In this document: piece by piece, positions 38,765 to 48,832 of the stretch
How positions within the stretch are numbered: position 1 is the first letter of the stretch
Layout of the letters: every line of letters begins with the position of its first letter
Source of the DNA: Thiobacillus denitrificans DSM 12475
GTDB lineage: Bacteria > Pseudomonadota > Gammaproteobacteria > Burkholderiales > Thiobacillaceae
Direction: 5' to 3'
Assembly: GCF_000376425.1 (NCBI RefSeq)
Contig: NZ_AQWL01000004.1
Coordinates: 1 to 64,000, forward strand
Length of the DNA stretch: 64,000 bases
Position numbers and translations under genes: made by a program
The notes under the pieces: generated by a model
What the model saw: the letters and a program-made list of their open reading frames with translations, nothing else
Database searches by the model: none
What the model was told of the DNA's origin: nothing

Positions 38765-39766
38765 TTACACCAGCACCACGCTCAGGTAGGTCACGTACAG
38801 GGCGCCGTTGACGAACAAGTGCCACACGCGCAGCCCGCCGTTCAATGCCGCCCAGCGCAGCCAGAACGCAGCGACCAGGGTGACCAGCACGCCCAGCAGC
38901 ACCTCCTTCTGCGGCGCCCACGGCGTAAGCGAGATGCCGATGGCGGGCAACAGCGTACCCTGGAACACCATCGCGCCGGTGATGTTGCCGAAGGCGAGCG
39001 TGTCCTTGTGCTTGCGGATCCACAGGATCGAGTTGACCTTCTCCGGCAGTTCGGTGGCGATCGGGATGATCATCAGCGACAGCAGCAGCGCGGAGATCCC
39101 GATGATGGGCGCGGCTTCTTCCACGCCATGGATGAAGCCCTTGGCGCCGACGACCAGCAGCCCCAGTCCCAGCGCCAGCTGTACCACGATGAACAGCAGG
39201 TTCTGCGGCAGGCCGAGGCGGCTCAGCAGCATCGGCGATCCGGCTTCGGTGGCGTGGCCTTCCTCGACCAGCTTGGCCGAGGCCCGCAGCGTCAGCATCA
39301 CATAGAAGAAATAGATCATCACCATGACGAAGGCGAGCGCGCCGCGCACCCAGCCTTCGCTGTGCGGCACGAACATGGCGACGAAGGCCAGCACGAACGC
39401 CATCAGGAAGAAATCCAGATCGCGCTTGAGGCCGGTCCGCTCGGGCGTGAGCCGGCCCAGCAGGCCACGACGCTTCAGTACCGCCACGCTCATCAGGCAC
39501 AACGACAGCGTCGACAGCATCAGCGGCGCGCCCAGAATGGCGCCGACTCCGATTTCCTCGTTGGTGGTAGCGTTGCCGGTGGTGGCGAAGATCGCCAGCA
39601 ACGGCACCAGGGTTTCCGGCATGGCGGTGCCGACGGCGGCGAACAGCGAGCCGGTCACGCCTTCCGAGATATTCAGCTTCTCGCCCAGGTGTTCGAGCGC
39701 GTTGACAAAGATTTCCGCCGCCACCAGGATGAGCAGCAGATAACCGAGGAGTTCGAGGAACAGCAT
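38765..39766 (-). CDS. Sodium/calcium exchanger-family antiporter
   Basis: A 333-residue inner-membrane protein of the CaCA superfamily. It has about ten hydrophobic segments and two internally related alpha-repeats with conserved acidic residues: GSLFAAVGTAMPETLVPLLA in the first half and LLSLMIIPIATELPEKVNSI in the second. It likely exchanges Na+ or H+ for Ca2+; ion choice cannot be read from sequence. Its start codon shares CATG with the divergent thioredoxin-fold gene. Confidence 0.85.
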   Translation of the reverse strand: MLFLELLGYLLLILVAAEIFVNALEHLGEKLNISEGVTGSLFAAVGTAMPETLVPLLAIFATTGNATTNEEIGVGAILGAPLMLSTLSLCLMSVAVLKRRGLLGRLTPERTGLKRDLDFFLMAFVLAFVAMFVPHSEGWVRGALAFVMVMIYFFYVMLTLRASAKLVEEGHATEAGSPMLLSRLGLPQNLLFIVVQLALGLGLLVVGAKGFIHGVEEAAPIIGISALLLSLMIIPIATELPEKVNSILWIRKHKDTLAFGNITGAMVFQGTLLPAIGISLTPWAPQKEVLLGVLVTLVAAFWLRWAALNGGLRVWHLFVNGALYVTYLSVVLV

Positions 39767-40160
39767 GAGCGCCAGTCAGGGGGAAAAGTGCGATTCTAGC
39801 AGTACCGCGGCCACGGCCCTGCCGGCTTTTTCGCGTCTGGCTGAGGGCGAGTTTCACCGCCGTCTGGCTGCCTCGTCTGGTTTGGGCGTGGTGCTGTTCA
39901 GCGCGCCGCACTGCGGTGCATGCCGCGCCTGGAAGACGTTGCTGCCGCAGGCGCTGGCCGACATGGCCGACGCATTCCATGAAGTCGATGTCAGCGAGGC
40001 CACCGGGATAGCCCGCTATTTCGACATCTTCCATCTGCCCACGGTGTACCTCTACCGCGACGGGCGGTTTCATGCCGAGCTGCAGTGCGAAGCGCGGCGG
40101 GAAGCCATCCGGCAGGCCGTACGCGCACTGCTGGCAGCCCCCGCGCAGAGCGAGCCCTGA
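39765..40160 (+). CDS. Thioredoxin-fold protein with CGAC motif
   Basis: A 131-residue protein with a thioredoxin-like domain: VVLFSAPHCGACRAW holds a redox CxxC (Cys50, Cys53) and HLPTVYLYRDGRFHAEL contains the cis-Pro loop. There is no signal peptide, so it acts in the cytoplasm, unlike most DsbA-type proteins. The partner is unknown. A GAGGAA site precedes the ATG at 39765, which supports this start even though it overlaps the antiporter start. Confidence 0.82.
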   Translation: MSASQGEKCDSSSTAATALPAFSRLAEGEFHRRLAASSGLGVVLFSAPHCGACRAWKTLLPQALADMADAFHEVDVSEATGIARYFDIFHLPTVYLYRDGRFHAELQCEARREAIRQAVRALLAAPAQSEP

Positions 40161-40616
40161 TCAAACCGCCAGCGCGCGTCCCAGGAATACCGCCGCAATC
40201 GTCACCAGCCCCAGGCTGAGATTGATGCCGATCAGCCTGCGGATCTGCCCCAGCGCGGCACCGCCGGCTTTCCAATCCTGCGCCGCGACTGCGCGCCTGA
40301 GCCGGCCGTAGGGCGCAAAGAACACGTGAGCGAAGATCGCCATCATCGCTACACCCAGCACCAGCATGGTCAGCATGTAATGCGGCGCCGCGGCGCCGCC
40401 GAGCTTCATCAGCATATGCAGGCCGGTTGCCAGAATCAGGGCTACGGCCACCCATACCCAGGGAAAGAACTTGCCGAACACGCCGGCCCACAGTGCCAGG
40501 CGCTGCGGCGGTTCGAGCACGCTGGCGGCCACCGGACGCAACGCCATGTAGGCGAAGAACATGCCGCCGACCCAGACGACGACGCTCAGGAGATGCAGGA
40601 ACAGGGACAGGGTCAC
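40161..40616 (-). CDS. CopD-family integral membrane protein
   Basis: A 151-residue protein with four predicted TM helices, related to the CopD/YcnJ membrane domain: conserved His in [16 protein letters not shown] and ATGLHMLM suggest metal or heme contact. The function is not established for this short form. The start is GTG, overlapping the rnhB stop (GTGA), so it is translated with rnhB. It converges on the thioredoxin-fold gene with no gap. Confidence 0.72.
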   Translation of the reverse strand: MTLSLFLHLLSVVVWVGGMFFAYMALRPVAASVLEPPQRLALWAGVFGKFFPWVWVAVALILATGLHMLMKLGGAAAPHYMLTMLVLGVAMMAIFAHVFFAPYGRLRRAVAAQDWKAGGAALGQIRRLIGINLSLGLVTIAAVFLGRALAV

Positions 40617-41239
40617 GGGATTTCCTTTCCAAACGGGGTGGGGTGATCGAGCACGAGTTTAACCGGGCCGAAGCTTCTGCGATGCTGCGGGCAGGCGCCA
40701 TGCATCTTCAATGCATCCAGATGCGCGGCGGTGCCGTAGCCCATGTGCCGGGCAAATCCGTAGGCGGGATATTCGTCGTGCAGGCGGCACATGAACTGGT
40801 CGCGTACGGTCTTGGCAAGGATCGAGGCGGCGGCAATGGCAGCCACCTTGTCGTCGCCCTTGACCACCGCCTGCGAGCGCCACGCCCAGTTGGGGCAGCG
40901 GTTGCCGTCCACCCATACGTCGTCGGGCGTACGCCCCAGCCCGGCGACGGCACGCTGCATCGCCAGCAGGGTAGCCTGCAGGATGTTCAGCTGATCGATT
41001 TCGGCGACGCTGGCCTCGGCAACGCACCAGGCGGCGGCGCGCGCACGTATTTCATCGGCCAGACGTTCGCGCACGGCAGCGCCAAGTTTCTTGGAATCGC
41101 GCAGGCCATCGATCGGCTGGCCCGGATCGAGCATGACCGCCGCCGCCACCACCGGACCCGCCAGCGGGCCGCGCCCGGCCTCGTCGACGCCGCACAGCCC
41201 GAGCGGCCCCAGATGCAATACGACGGGCTGGCGCCGCAT
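40613..41239 (-). CDS. rnhB: Ribonuclease HII
   Basis: Removes ribonucleotides from DNA by cutting RNA-DNA junctions. The metal-binding motif [14 protein letters not shown] is near the N-terminus; DSKKL, a second acidic site in VWVDGN and the [21 protein letters not shown] segment follow. 208 residues. The frame is open upstream into lpxB; the ATG at 41239 shares its A with the lpxB stop (TGATG). lpxB-rnhB is a conserved pair. Confidence 0.95.
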   Translation of the reverse strand: MRRQPVVLHLGPLGLCGVDEAGRGPLAGPVVAAAVMLDPGQPIDGLRDSKKLGAAVRERLADEIRARAAAWCVAEASVAEIDQLNILQATLLAMQRAVAGLGRTPDDVWVDGNRCPNWAWRSQAVVKGDDKVAAIAAASILAKTVRDQFMCRLHDEYPAYGFARHMGYGTAAHLDALKMHGACPQHRRSFGPVKLVLDHPTPFGKEIP

Positions 41240-42372
41240 CACCCCTTCCTCGCCAGATAGGGCTGAACGGCTTCGGCAATCCGCGCGCTGGCGTCCTGCC
41301 GCAGGCTCAGGTGCATGGCGCGGAAAGTGTCGGCGGCGGCGCGCCGGCGCGGCGCATCGTCGAGCCAGGCCAGGGCATCCGCGGCGAGATTGTCCGCGGT
41401 GGCGGCTTCCTGTACCCGTTCCGGCACCACGAAATCGCGCGCCAGGATGTTCGGCAGACCGATCCACGGCTGCAGGGCCTTCTTGCGCATCAGATACGCG
41501 GTGAGCGCGGGCACGCGGTAAGTGATGACCATCGGCTTTTTGAACAGCGCCGCTTCGAGCGTGGCCGTGCCCGACGCCACCAGCGTCAGGTCACATGCGG
41601 CCAGCGCGGTGTGCGACTGGCCGTCCAGAAGATGCAGCGCCAAATCCAGCCCCTGCGCCGCCTGCCGGATCAGCCGTGCGGCCGCCTCGCTGGCGGCGGG
41701 CAGCACGAACTGCGCATCCGGATAGTGGCGGCGGATACGCACCGCCGCATCGAGCATCAGTCGCGCGTGACGCATCACTTCGGAGAGCCGGCTGCCGGGC
41801 AGCAGCGCGATGACCGGCCCCGGCGCCAGGCCCAGCGTCGCGCGTGCGGCTGCCGTGTCGGGTTCCAGTGGGATCACGTCGGCCAGCGGATGGCCGACGT
41901 AGCTGACCGGAATGCCGGCAGCGCGATAAATTTGCTCTTCGAACGGAAACACCACCAGCATGTGCGACACCGCCTGCCTGATGCGGTGGATGCGTTCGGG
42001 CCGCCATGCCCAGATCGACGGGCTGACGAAATGCACGGTAGGGATGCCGGCCTGCTTGAGTTTGGCCTCGAGCGTGAAATTGAAATCCGGCGCATCGATG
42101 CCGACGAAGACGCGCGGCCGCTGGTGCAGGAAATAGCGGGCGATGCGCGAACGGATCCACAGCAGTTCGGGCAGGTGCCGCAGCACCTCGACGTAGCCGT
42201 TGACCGCCAGCTTCTCGCTGGGGTAGATCGCCTCGACCCCAATCGCCTGCAAGCGTGGCCCGGCAATGCCGGCTGCGCGCAGGTCGGGGTAAGCCTGTTG
42301 CAGCGCAGCGATGAAATGCGCGCCCAAGAGGTCGCCGGAGGTTTCGCCGGCGACCACTCCCAGATCAATCAC
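41239..42372 (-). CDS. lpxB: Lipid-A-disaccharide synthase
   Basis: A GT19 enzyme that joins UDP-diacylglucosamine and lipid X to give the lipid A disaccharide. The N-terminus [47 protein letters not shown] and [11 protein letters not shown] are all family hallmarks. 377 residues. The start is GTG, overlapping the lpxA stop (GTGA). Confidence 0.96.
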   Translation of the reverse strand: MIDLGVVAGETSGDLLGAHFIAALQQAYPDLRAAGIAGPRLQAIGVEAIYPSEKLAVNGYVEVLRHLPELLWIRSRIARYFLHQRPRVFVGIDAPDFNFTLEAKLKQAGIPTVHFVSPSIWAWRPERIHRIRQAVSHMLVVFPFEEQIYRAAGIPVSYVGHPLADVIPLEPDTAAARATLGLAPGPVIALLPGSRLSEVMRHARLMLDAAVRIRRHYPDAQFVLPAASEAAARLIRQAAQGLDLALHLLDGQSHTALAACDLTLVASGTATLEAALFKKPMVITYRVPALTAYLMRKKALQPWIGLPNILARDFVVPERVQEAATADNLAADALAWLDDAPRRRAAADTFRAMHLSLRQDASARIAEAVQPYLARKG

Positions 42373-43145
42373 CGGATGATGCCGCGCTCGGCGCGTGCCA
42401 GAAAATCGAGCAGTTGCTGCACTTCGGCATGGCTCGCCGCTTCGGGCGCAAGTTTGGCCTGCGCTTCGGCCAGCGTGTTGCCTTCGCGATAGAGAATTTT
42501 GTAGGCGCGCTTCAATGCCGCCAGCGCGTCGGCGGAAAATCCGCGCCGTTTGAGCCCCTCGCTGTTGAGGCCATGCGGCGCGGCCGGCTGACCCGAAGCC
42601 ATGACGAAAGGCGGGATGTCCTTGAACACCACGCTGGAAATGCCGGTCATCACGTGGGCACCGACCTTGCAGAACTGGTGCACGCCGGTGAAGCCGCCGA
42701 GGATCGCCCAGTCGCCGACTTCGGCGTGTCCCGCCAGCGAGGCATTGTTGGCGAAAATGGTGCGGTCGCCCACCACGCAGTCGTGCGCGATGTGGACATA
42801 GGCCATGATCCAGTTGTGGTTGCCGATGGTGGTGACGCTGCGATCCTGCACGGTACCCGTATTGAACGTGCAGAACTCGCGGATCACGTTGTGGTCGCCG
42901 ATTTCCAGGCGCGTCGGTTCACCAGCGTATTTCTTGTCTTGCGGCGCCTCGCCGAGCGAGACGAAATGGAAGATCTGGTTGCATTCACCGATTCTGGTAT
43001 GCCCGGTGATCACGGCATGCGCGCCGACCGTGGTGCCGGCGCCGATCTCGACGTGTTCGCCGATGATCGTGTAGGGGCCGATCGCGACGTCGCTGGCGAG
43101 CCGGGCGCCTGCTGCGACCAGCGCGGTGGGGTGGATCTTCATCAT
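42369..43145 (-). CDS. lpxA: UDP-N-acetylglucosamine acyltransferase
   Basis: First committed step of lipid A synthesis: transfer of a 3-hydroxyacyl chain from ACP to UDP-GlcNAc. It is a left-handed beta-helix built from hexapeptide repeats, with the catalytic His in the ILGGFTGVHQFCKVGAH region (first His of HDC around residue 125 in ...MAYVHIAHDCVVGD). 258 residues. Two adjacent ATGs (43145, 43142) are possible starts. It directly follows fabZ. Confidence 0.96.
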   Translation of the reverse strand: MMKIHPTALVAAGARLASDVAIGPYTIIGEHVEIGAGTTVGAHAVITGHTRIGECNQIFHFVSLGEAPQDKKYAGEPTRLEIGDHNVIREFCTFNTGTVQDRSVTTIGNHNWIMAYVHIAHDCVVGDRTIFANNASLAGHAEVGDWAILGGFTGVHQFCKVGAHVMTGISSVVFKDIPPFVMASGQPAAPHGLNSEGLKRRGFSADALAALKRAYKILYREGNTLAEAQAKLAPEAASHAEVQQLLDFLARAERGIIR

Positions 43146-43589
43146 TTAAGGCTTGTCGCGCAGGGTGGCCATCAGTTCGGCTTCGGCCACCAAGGCACCG
43201 TCCACTTCGGCGCGTCCGGTGTATTTCCAGATGCCGCGCATCTCGCGCACGATCTCGGCCTTGAGCACCAGCTGGTCTCCCGGCTTGACCGGCCTCTTGA
43301 AGCGCGCGCCGTCAATACCGGCAAAATAGATGATGCCGATTTCTTCCGGCGCGTAGTTCTTGGTCTTGAACGAGAGGATCCCCGCCGCCTGCGCCATCGC
43401 TTCCAGGATCAGCACACCCGGCATCACCGGCGCCCCGGGAAAGTGGCCGTTGAAGAACGGCTCGTTGATGGTGACGTTCTTGATTGCGGTGATGGACTTG
43501 CCGAGTTCAAGCTCGGTCACCTTGTCGATCAGCAGGAAGGGGTAGCGGTGCGGCAGGTACTGCATCACCTGCTCGATATCCATGATCAT
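43146..43589 (-). CDS. fabZ: 3-hydroxyacyl-ACP dehydratase FabZ
   Basis: Dehydrates 3-hydroxyacyl-ACP in fatty-acid elongation and competes with LpxA/LpxD for that substrate. The hot-dog fold has the catalytic His in [13 protein letters not shown] and Glu in [26 protein letters not shown] is between them. 147 residues. An ATG two codons in is an alternative start. It overlaps the lpxD stop by four bases. Confidence 0.97.
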   Translation of the reverse strand: MIMDIEQVMQYLPHRYPFLLIDKVTELELGKSITAIKNVTINEPFFNGHFPGAPVMPGVLILEAMAQAAGILSFKTKNYAPEEIGIIYFAGIDGARFKRPVKPGDQLVLKAEIVREMRGIWKYTGRAEVDGALVAEAELMATLRDKP

Positions 43590-44617
43590 GATTTGCCTTC
43601 GAGTTCATTGAGTCGTTTTTCAAGCTGTTTGACCCGGTTCACCAGCTTGTCGAGGTTGCGCATGTGGACGGCGTTCTTCTGCCAGACCTCGTGTTCGGAA
43701 AACGGCAACGCCGAGGTATAGGTGCCCGCCCGCGGCAGCGATTTGGTGATCAGCGTGTTGGTCGAGATGCGGGTACCGTCGGCAATCTCGATGTGGCCGA
43801 AAATCATCGCTGCCCCACCGATCGTGCAATGGCGCCCGATTCTGGTGCTGCCGGCGATCCCGGTGCACGCCGCAATCGCGGTATGCGCGCCGATCGTGAC
43901 GTTGTGCGCGACCTGGATCAGGTTGTCGAGCTTGACGCCCTCCTCGATCACCGTGTCTTCCAGCGCACCGCGGTCGATGGTGGTGCAGGCGCCGATCTCG
44001 ACATCGTCGCCGACCAGCACACGACCGATCTGCGGAATTTTCTCCCAGCGCCCTTCGTCGGGCGCAAAGCCGAAGCCATCGGCTCCAACGACGCAGCCCG
44101 AATGCAGAATGGCGCGGTCGCCCACTTCGCAACGGTGGTACAGGGTGACGTTGGCGTGCAGCAGGCAATCGGCGCCGATGCGCGCACGATCGCCCACCAC
44201 GCAGTTGGGGCCGATCACCGAGCGGGCGCCGATGCGCGCACCGCTACCGATGACCGCGCCGGCGGCGATGCTGGCATCGGCGGCAACCTCTGCATCCGGC
44301 GCGACCGTCGCCGCAGGATGGATGCCCGCCGGCGGGCGCGGCGGCGGGTTCAGCAAGGCGGAGACGCGCGCGAAATACAGATAGGGATTGGCTGTGAGGA
44401 TGCGCGGCAGACCGGTGGCATCGCGCGCATCCGCCGGCAGGATCACCGCCCCGGCGCGCGTATCGGCCAGCTGGGACAGGTATTTGCTCTGCGAAACGAA
44501 GCCGATTTCGTCTGCCGCGGCCCGGTCCAGCGGCGCGACCTGACGGATCGAAACGTCGCCGTCTCCCACCAGTTCCCCACCAAAATGCGCGACCAGTTCG
44601 GCCAGCGTAGATGTCAT
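43586..44617 (-). CDS. lpxD: UDP-3-O-(3-hydroxyacyl)glucosamine N-acyltransferase
   Basis: Third step of lipid A synthesis, N-acylating UDP-3-O-acyl-glucosamine. An N-terminal uridine-binding domain (~1-100) precedes a hexapeptide beta-helix with the catalytic His in [16 protein letters not shown], then [16 protein letters not shown]-type repeats and a C-terminal helix. 343 residues. It is followed by fabZ-lpxA-lpxB in the usual order. Confidence 0.96.
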   Translation of the reverse strand: MTSTLAELVAHFGGELVGDGDVSIRQVAPLDRAAADEIGFVSQSKYLSQLADTRAGAVILPADARDATGLPRILTANPYLYFARVSALLNPPPRPPAGIHPAATVAPDAEVAADASIAAGAVIGSGARIGARSVIGPNCVVGDRARIGADCLLHANVTLYHRCEVGDRAILHSGCVVGADGFGFAPDEGRWEKIPQIGRVLVGDDVEIGACTTIDRGALEDTVIEEGVKLDNLIQVAHNVTIGAHTAIAACTGIAGSTRIGRHCTIGGAAMIFGHIEIADGTRISTNTLITKSLPRAGTYTSALPFSEHEVWQKNAVHMRNLDKLVNRVKQLEKRLNELEGKS

Positions 44618-44643
44618 CGGGTGCTTGTTTTCCGCGGCCAGAC

Positions 44644-45147
44644 TTACTTCCCGCCCAGGGCCTTCATCACCCGGTCGGTGATGTCGCTCTTGGGATCGAC
44701 AAAGACGGCCTGCTCGACGATAAGGTCGAATTTCTCGGCGCGCGCGATGTCCTGGATCGCCTTGCGTGCGCGTTCCTGAATCTGTCCCAGTTCCTCGTTG
44801 CGGCGCAGGTTGAGATCCTCGCGGAATTCCCGGCCCTGGCGCTGCAGATCGCGATTGAGATTACCGAGGTCGCGCTCCTTGGCCTTGCGCTCGCTGTCCG
44901 ACATGGTCACGCCGTCCTTGTCGAGTTGCGCCTGCAGGTCACGCGCCTGCTTGGCGAGCTTTTGCAATTCCTGGTCGCGCGCGGCGAATTCGCGCTCGAG
45001 TTTCTTCTGCGCGGTAACCGACAGCGGCGCCTCGCGCAGCAGCTTTTCGGTGTTGACGAAGCCGATCTTGGTATTGGCCAGGGCGGGGGCGGCCGCACAC
45101 GCGGACGCCAGGATCAGGGAGACGGCAAGCTGCTTGATTTTCATCAT
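44644..45147 (-). CDS. skp: Periplasmic chaperone Skp (OmpH)
   Basis: A trimeric periplasmic holdase that delivers unfolded outer-membrane proteins to BAM. A signal peptide ends at APALA; the mature part begins [12 protein letters not shown] and is dominated by long charged coiled-coil helices (~45-125), then [15 protein letters not shown]. 167 residues. Two adjacent ATGs are possible starts. It lies directly after bamA. Confidence 0.94.
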   Translation of the reverse strand: MMKIKQLAVSLILASACAAAPALANTKIGFVNTEKLLREAPLSVTAQKKLEREFAARDQELQKLAKQARDLQAQLDKDGVTMSDSERKAKERDLGNLNRDLQRQGREFREDLNLRRNEELGQIQERARKAIQDIARAEKFDLIVEQAVFVDPKSDITDRVMKALGGK

Positions 45148-45171
45148 GAATACTCCAGTAACGGTCTACCC

Positions 45172-47472
45172 TCAGAACGTATTGCCCAAGGTGAATTGAA
45201 ACATTTCTTCCTTGTCGCCCGACTTGCTGACCAGCGGTTGCGCCAGACTGAATTTAAGCGGACCGAGCGGCGACACCCACAGTACAGCAATGCCCGCCGA
45301 ATAACGCAGATCATCGAATGCGAAATCCTTGTATCTGCCCTGGTGATCGTTGGGGCCGAAGGTCGCGCCCGCATCGACGAAGGCCGACATGCGCAGCGAC
45401 TGGTCATCCTTGAGTCCCGGCAGCGGGAAGAAGAGTTCCGCATTGCCGAGGATGCGCTTGTCGCCGCCGAGCGCATCCTCGTTCTGGTCCTGCGGTCCCA
45501 GAGTGCCATTTTTGAAGCCACGCACCGAGCTGTTGCCGCCCGCATAGAAGTTCTTGAAGAACGGCAGCGGCTTGCCCGACAGGCCACCGCCGATTCCCAC
45601 CTCGCCGTTCAGCATCAGGGTGAAGCGCTTGCTCAGCGGCAGGAACTGCTGATGCTGGAACGATAGTTTGTAATACTGCAGGCTGCCAGCCGGGGTGCCG
45701 ACTTCGGCCGCTACCCGCTGCAGCTGGCCCTTGGTCGGGAACAGGTAACTGTTGCGGGTGTCGCGCGCCCACGAGGTATCGAGACGCAGGGTATCGTTGT
45801 CTCTGCCGAACTCCTGCTCGAACAGCTGGTAGATGGTCGGGCTGCTCGGGTTGGTGGTGAGCGAGGTCTGCTCGTAGGTCAGGCCGAAGGAAATGAAGTC
45901 GCGTTCGTTGACCGGCAGACCGAAGCGCACACCGGCACCGTAGGTGGAAGTCTTGTAGTCGCCGACATTGTCGAGATCGGTTGCGTCGATGTCGCGCCGG
46001 TACAGGTCGTAGCCCAGGCTGATGCCGTCGATGGTGTAGTAGGGGTTGGTGAACGACAGCGAATACACCTTGTTGACGCTACCCGAGTTGATCTGCGCCG
46101 ACAGCCGGTTGCCAGTGCCGAACACGTTGCTCTGCGACACCGAGCCCGACAGCACCAGTCCTTCGGACGACGAAAAGCCGGCACCCAACATCACGTTGCC
46201 GGTAGACTTTTCCGTCACGCCGACGTTGACGTCGACCTGGTCGGTGGTGCCCGCCACGCTCGGCGTTTCGATGTTGACTTCGTTGAAATAGCCAAGGCGA
46301 TTCAAGCGATCGCGCGAACGGCTGATCTTTTCGGCGTCGTAATACGCGCCTTCCATCTGGCGGATCTCGCGGCGCACCACTTCGTCGCGGGTTTTGGTGT
46401 TGCCTGTCACGTTGACGCGGTTCACGTAGACACGGCGACCGGGATCGACGAACAGGGTGAAAGCGACCGTGCTCTTGTCCTTGTCGAGTTCGGGTACCGC
46501 GTTGACGTTGGCGAACGCATAGCCGTCGTTGCCGAGGCGGTCGGCGATTTTCTTGGTGGTCTCGGTGAGGCGGTCGCGTTCGAATACCTCACCCGGCTTC
46601 ACCGTGACGAGTTTTTGCAATTCCGCTTCCGGCACCAGCATCTGCCCCGCCAGCTTGACGTCGGATACCTTGTATTGCGGCCCTTCCGTCACGTTGACGG
46701 TGATGTAGATGCCCTGCTTGTCGGGAGAGATCGACACCTGGGTGGAATCGACGTTGAATTCGAGATAGCCGCGGTTGAGGTAGAACGAGCGCAAGGCCTC
46801 GATATCGCCGCCCAGCCGCGATTTTGAATACTGGTCGTTCTTGGTGTACCAGGTCAACCAGCCCGGCGTGGTGGAAGTGAACTGATTCAGCAATTCCTTC
46901 TCCTTGAACGCCTTGTTGCCGACGATGTTGATCTGTCGAATTCTGGCACTATCGCCTTCCACCACGTCGAACTGCACGGCGACCCGGTTGCGCTCCAGCG
47001 GCGTCAGGGTGGACTTGATTTCCACCGCATACCTGCCGCGGTTGAAGTATTGCCGCTGCAGTTCCTGCTCGGCCTTGTCCAGCAGCGCGCGATCGAGCAC
47101 GCGGCCTTCGGCCAGGCCGGTCTGCTTGAGGCCGTTTTTCAGATCGTCCTCGGAAAACTCCTTGATTCCGTTCAGGGTGATCTTGGCAATCGAAGGGCGC
47201 TCTTCAACCGTGACGATCACCACACCGTCGCGCGCTTCCAGCCGTACATCCTTGAAAAATCCGGTGGCATACAGCGCCTTGATCGCCGCCGCCGTCTTCT
47301 CGTCCGTCATCACCTCGCCGACCTTGACCGGCAGGTAGCTGAACACCGTACCCGCCTCGGTGCGCTGAATGCCTTCGACCCGGATGTCCTTGACGACGAA
47401 AGGCTCGTCGGCGAACACGGGTTGCACGGCAAATAGGGCTGCGAGGGCGAGCGCGAGACGATTCGGGGTCAT
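45172..47472 (-). CDS. bamA: Outer membrane protein assembly factor BamA
   Basis: Central Omp85 barrel of the BAM complex. A signal peptide (LALAALFAVQPVFA) is followed by five POTRA domains (~24-425), then a 16-strand barrel with the VRGF lock motif (NSSVRGFKNGTLGP) and a C-terminal aromatic residue (LGNTF). 766 residues, full length. It sits between rseP and skp in the conserved envelope cluster; BamD is at 32651-33496. Confidence 0.97.
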   Translation of the reverse strand: MTPNRLALALAALFAVQPVFADEPFVVKDIRVEGIQRTEAGTVFSYLPVKVGEVMTDEKTAAAIKALYATGFFKDVRLEARDGVVIVTVEERPSIAKITLNGIKEFSEDDLKNGLKQTGLAEGRVLDRALLDKAEQELQRQYFNRGRYAVEIKSTLTPLERNRVAVQFDVVEGDSARIRQINIVGNKAFKEKELLNQFTSTTPGWLTWYTKNDQYSKSRLGGDIEALRSFYLNRGYLEFNVDSTQVSISPDKQGIYITVNVTEGPQYKVSDVKLAGQMLVPEAELQKLVTVKPGEVFERDRLTETTKKIADRLGNDGYAFANVNAVPELDKDKSTVAFTLFVDPGRRVYVNRVNVTGNTKTRDEVVRREIRQMEGAYYDAEKISRSRDRLNRLGYFNEVNIETPSVAGTTDQVDVNVGVTEKSTGNVMLGAGFSSSEGLVLSGSVSQSNVFGTGNRLSAQINSGSVNKVYSLSFTNPYYTIDGISLGYDLYRRDIDATDLDNVGDYKTSTYGAGVRFGLPVNERDFISFGLTYEQTSLTTNPSSPTIYQLFEQEFGRDNDTLRLDTSWARDTRNSYLFPTKGQLQRVAAEVGTPAGSLQYYKLSFQHQQFLPLSKRFTLMLNGEVGIGGGLSGKPLPFFKNFYAGGNSSVRGFKNGTLGPQDQNEDALGGDKRILGNAELFFPLPGLKDDQSLRMSAFVDAGATFGPNDHQGRYKDFAFDDLRYSAGIAVLWVSPLGPLKFSLAQPLVSKSGDKEEMFQFTLGNTF

Positions 47473-47479
47473 GGTTGTT

Positions 47480-48832
47480 TCATCCGCCTAGCAGGCGTTG
47501 CAAATCATTGAACAGGGCAAACGACATCAGCAGCAGCAGCAGCGCCATACCGATCCGGCCGCCTATCTCCATGGCGCGTTCGGACACGGGACGGCCGGTA
47601 AAAACTTCGACAACATAATACATGAGGTGCCCCCCATCCAGTAACGGCACAGGCAGCAGATTGAGCACCCCCAGACTCACGCTCACCAGCGCCAGAAAAC
47701 CGACAAAACTGATCCAGCCGAGCGCGGCGCTCTGGCCTGCGTAATCGGCGATGGTCAACGGGCCGGAAAGGTTTTTCCACGACACCTGGCCCAGCACCAT
47801 GCGTCCCATCATCTCCAGCGTGAACACGCTCATGTCCCAGGTCTTGACAGCGCCCCGCCCCAGCGCTTCGAGCGGTCCATAGCGTACCTCGGTCATCAGC
47901 GCGGCCAGCATCGCCTCGTCGACCTGCGGACCTGCGCCGATCTTGCCGATGCGCCGGCCGCCTTCGTCCACCGCGTCGGGATCAAGTTTCAGCGCCTTGC
48001 GCTGGCCCTGGCGCTCGTATTCGATATGCAAGGGCGTGGCCGGATGCTGGCGTATCAGCTGCACCCAGCCCTGCCAGTTCGCCACTGCCCTGCCATCGGC
48101 GGCGATCAGCCGGTCGCCCGGCTGGAGACCGGCGCGCGCGGCGGCGCCATCGGGCAGCACCTTGCCGATGACCGCGGGGATCTCGGGTTCATAGCGCACG
48201 ATGCCGAGCGGCCGCAAGGTATCCTGTTCCAGGTTCTCGGTCTGCAGCGGCGGGGCATCGAGCTGCACGCTACGGCCGTCGGCCAGTTCCAGCGCAAGCG
48301 CTCCGCCCGCCACCCCCGCGCGCAGCAGATTCAGCCGCAAATCCTGGAACGACGGCGTGTCGGTGCCGTTGACACGGCGGATCTCGTCGCCCGCCACCAA
48401 GCCGGCCTGCGCTGCCGGCGTGCCTGCGGGCGGCTCGCCGATCAGCGGCTTCAGCACAGGCAGGCCATGCAGGAACAGCGCCCAGTAGAGCACGGTGGCG
48501 AGCAGAAAATTGGCGGCCGGCCCGGCCGCCACGATGCCGATGCGGCGCCACACGGTGGCGCGGTTGAAGCTGCGGTGCGCCACTGCGGCAGGTACGGCAC
48601 CCTCGCGCTCGTCGAGCATCTTGACGTAGCCACCGAGCGGCAGGGCGGCCAGCGTCCACTCGGTCTGGTCGCGGCCGAAGCGGCGGCTGAGCAGGGGTTT
48701 GCCGAAGCCGACCGAAAAACGCAGAACTTTGACTCCCGCCAGCCGTGCCGCGAGGTAGTGGCCAAATTCGTGCACCACCACCAGGATGCCGATGGCGACC
48801 AGAAACCAGAGAATGGTGTGCAGCAGGCTCAT
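47480..48832 (-). CDS. rseP: Site-2 zinc metalloprotease RseP
   Basis: An inner-membrane intramembrane protease that cuts anti-sigma RseA (sigma-E response) and remnant signal peptides. The zinc motif HEFGH is near residue 21, with LDGGHL as the third-ligand motif near the C-terminus; two PDZ domains lie between (~115-190, ~210-280). 450 residues. It overlaps the dxr stop by four bases and precedes bamA. Confidence 0.96.
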   Translation of the reverse strand: MSLLHTILWFLVAIGILVVVHEFGHYLAARLAGVKVLRFSVGFGKPLLSRRFGRDQTEWTLAALPLGGYVKMLDEREGAVPAAVAHRSFNRATVWRRIGIVAAGPAANFLLATVLYWALFLHGLPVLKPLIGEPPAGTPAAQAGLVAGDEIRRVNGTDTPSFQDLRLNLLRAGVAGGALALELADGRSVQLDAPPLQTENLEQDTLRPLGIVRYEPEIPAVIGKVLPDGAAARAGLQPGDRLIAADGRAVANWQGWVQLIRQHPATPLHIEYERQGQRKALKLDPDAVDEGGRRIGKIGAGPQVDEAMLAALMTEVRYGPLEALGRGAVKTWDMSVFTLEMMGRMVLGQVSWKNLSGPLTIADYAGQSAALGWISFVGFLALVSVSLGVLNLLPVPLLDGGHLMYYVVEVFTGRPVSERAMEIGGRIGMALLLLLMSFALFNDLQRLLGG

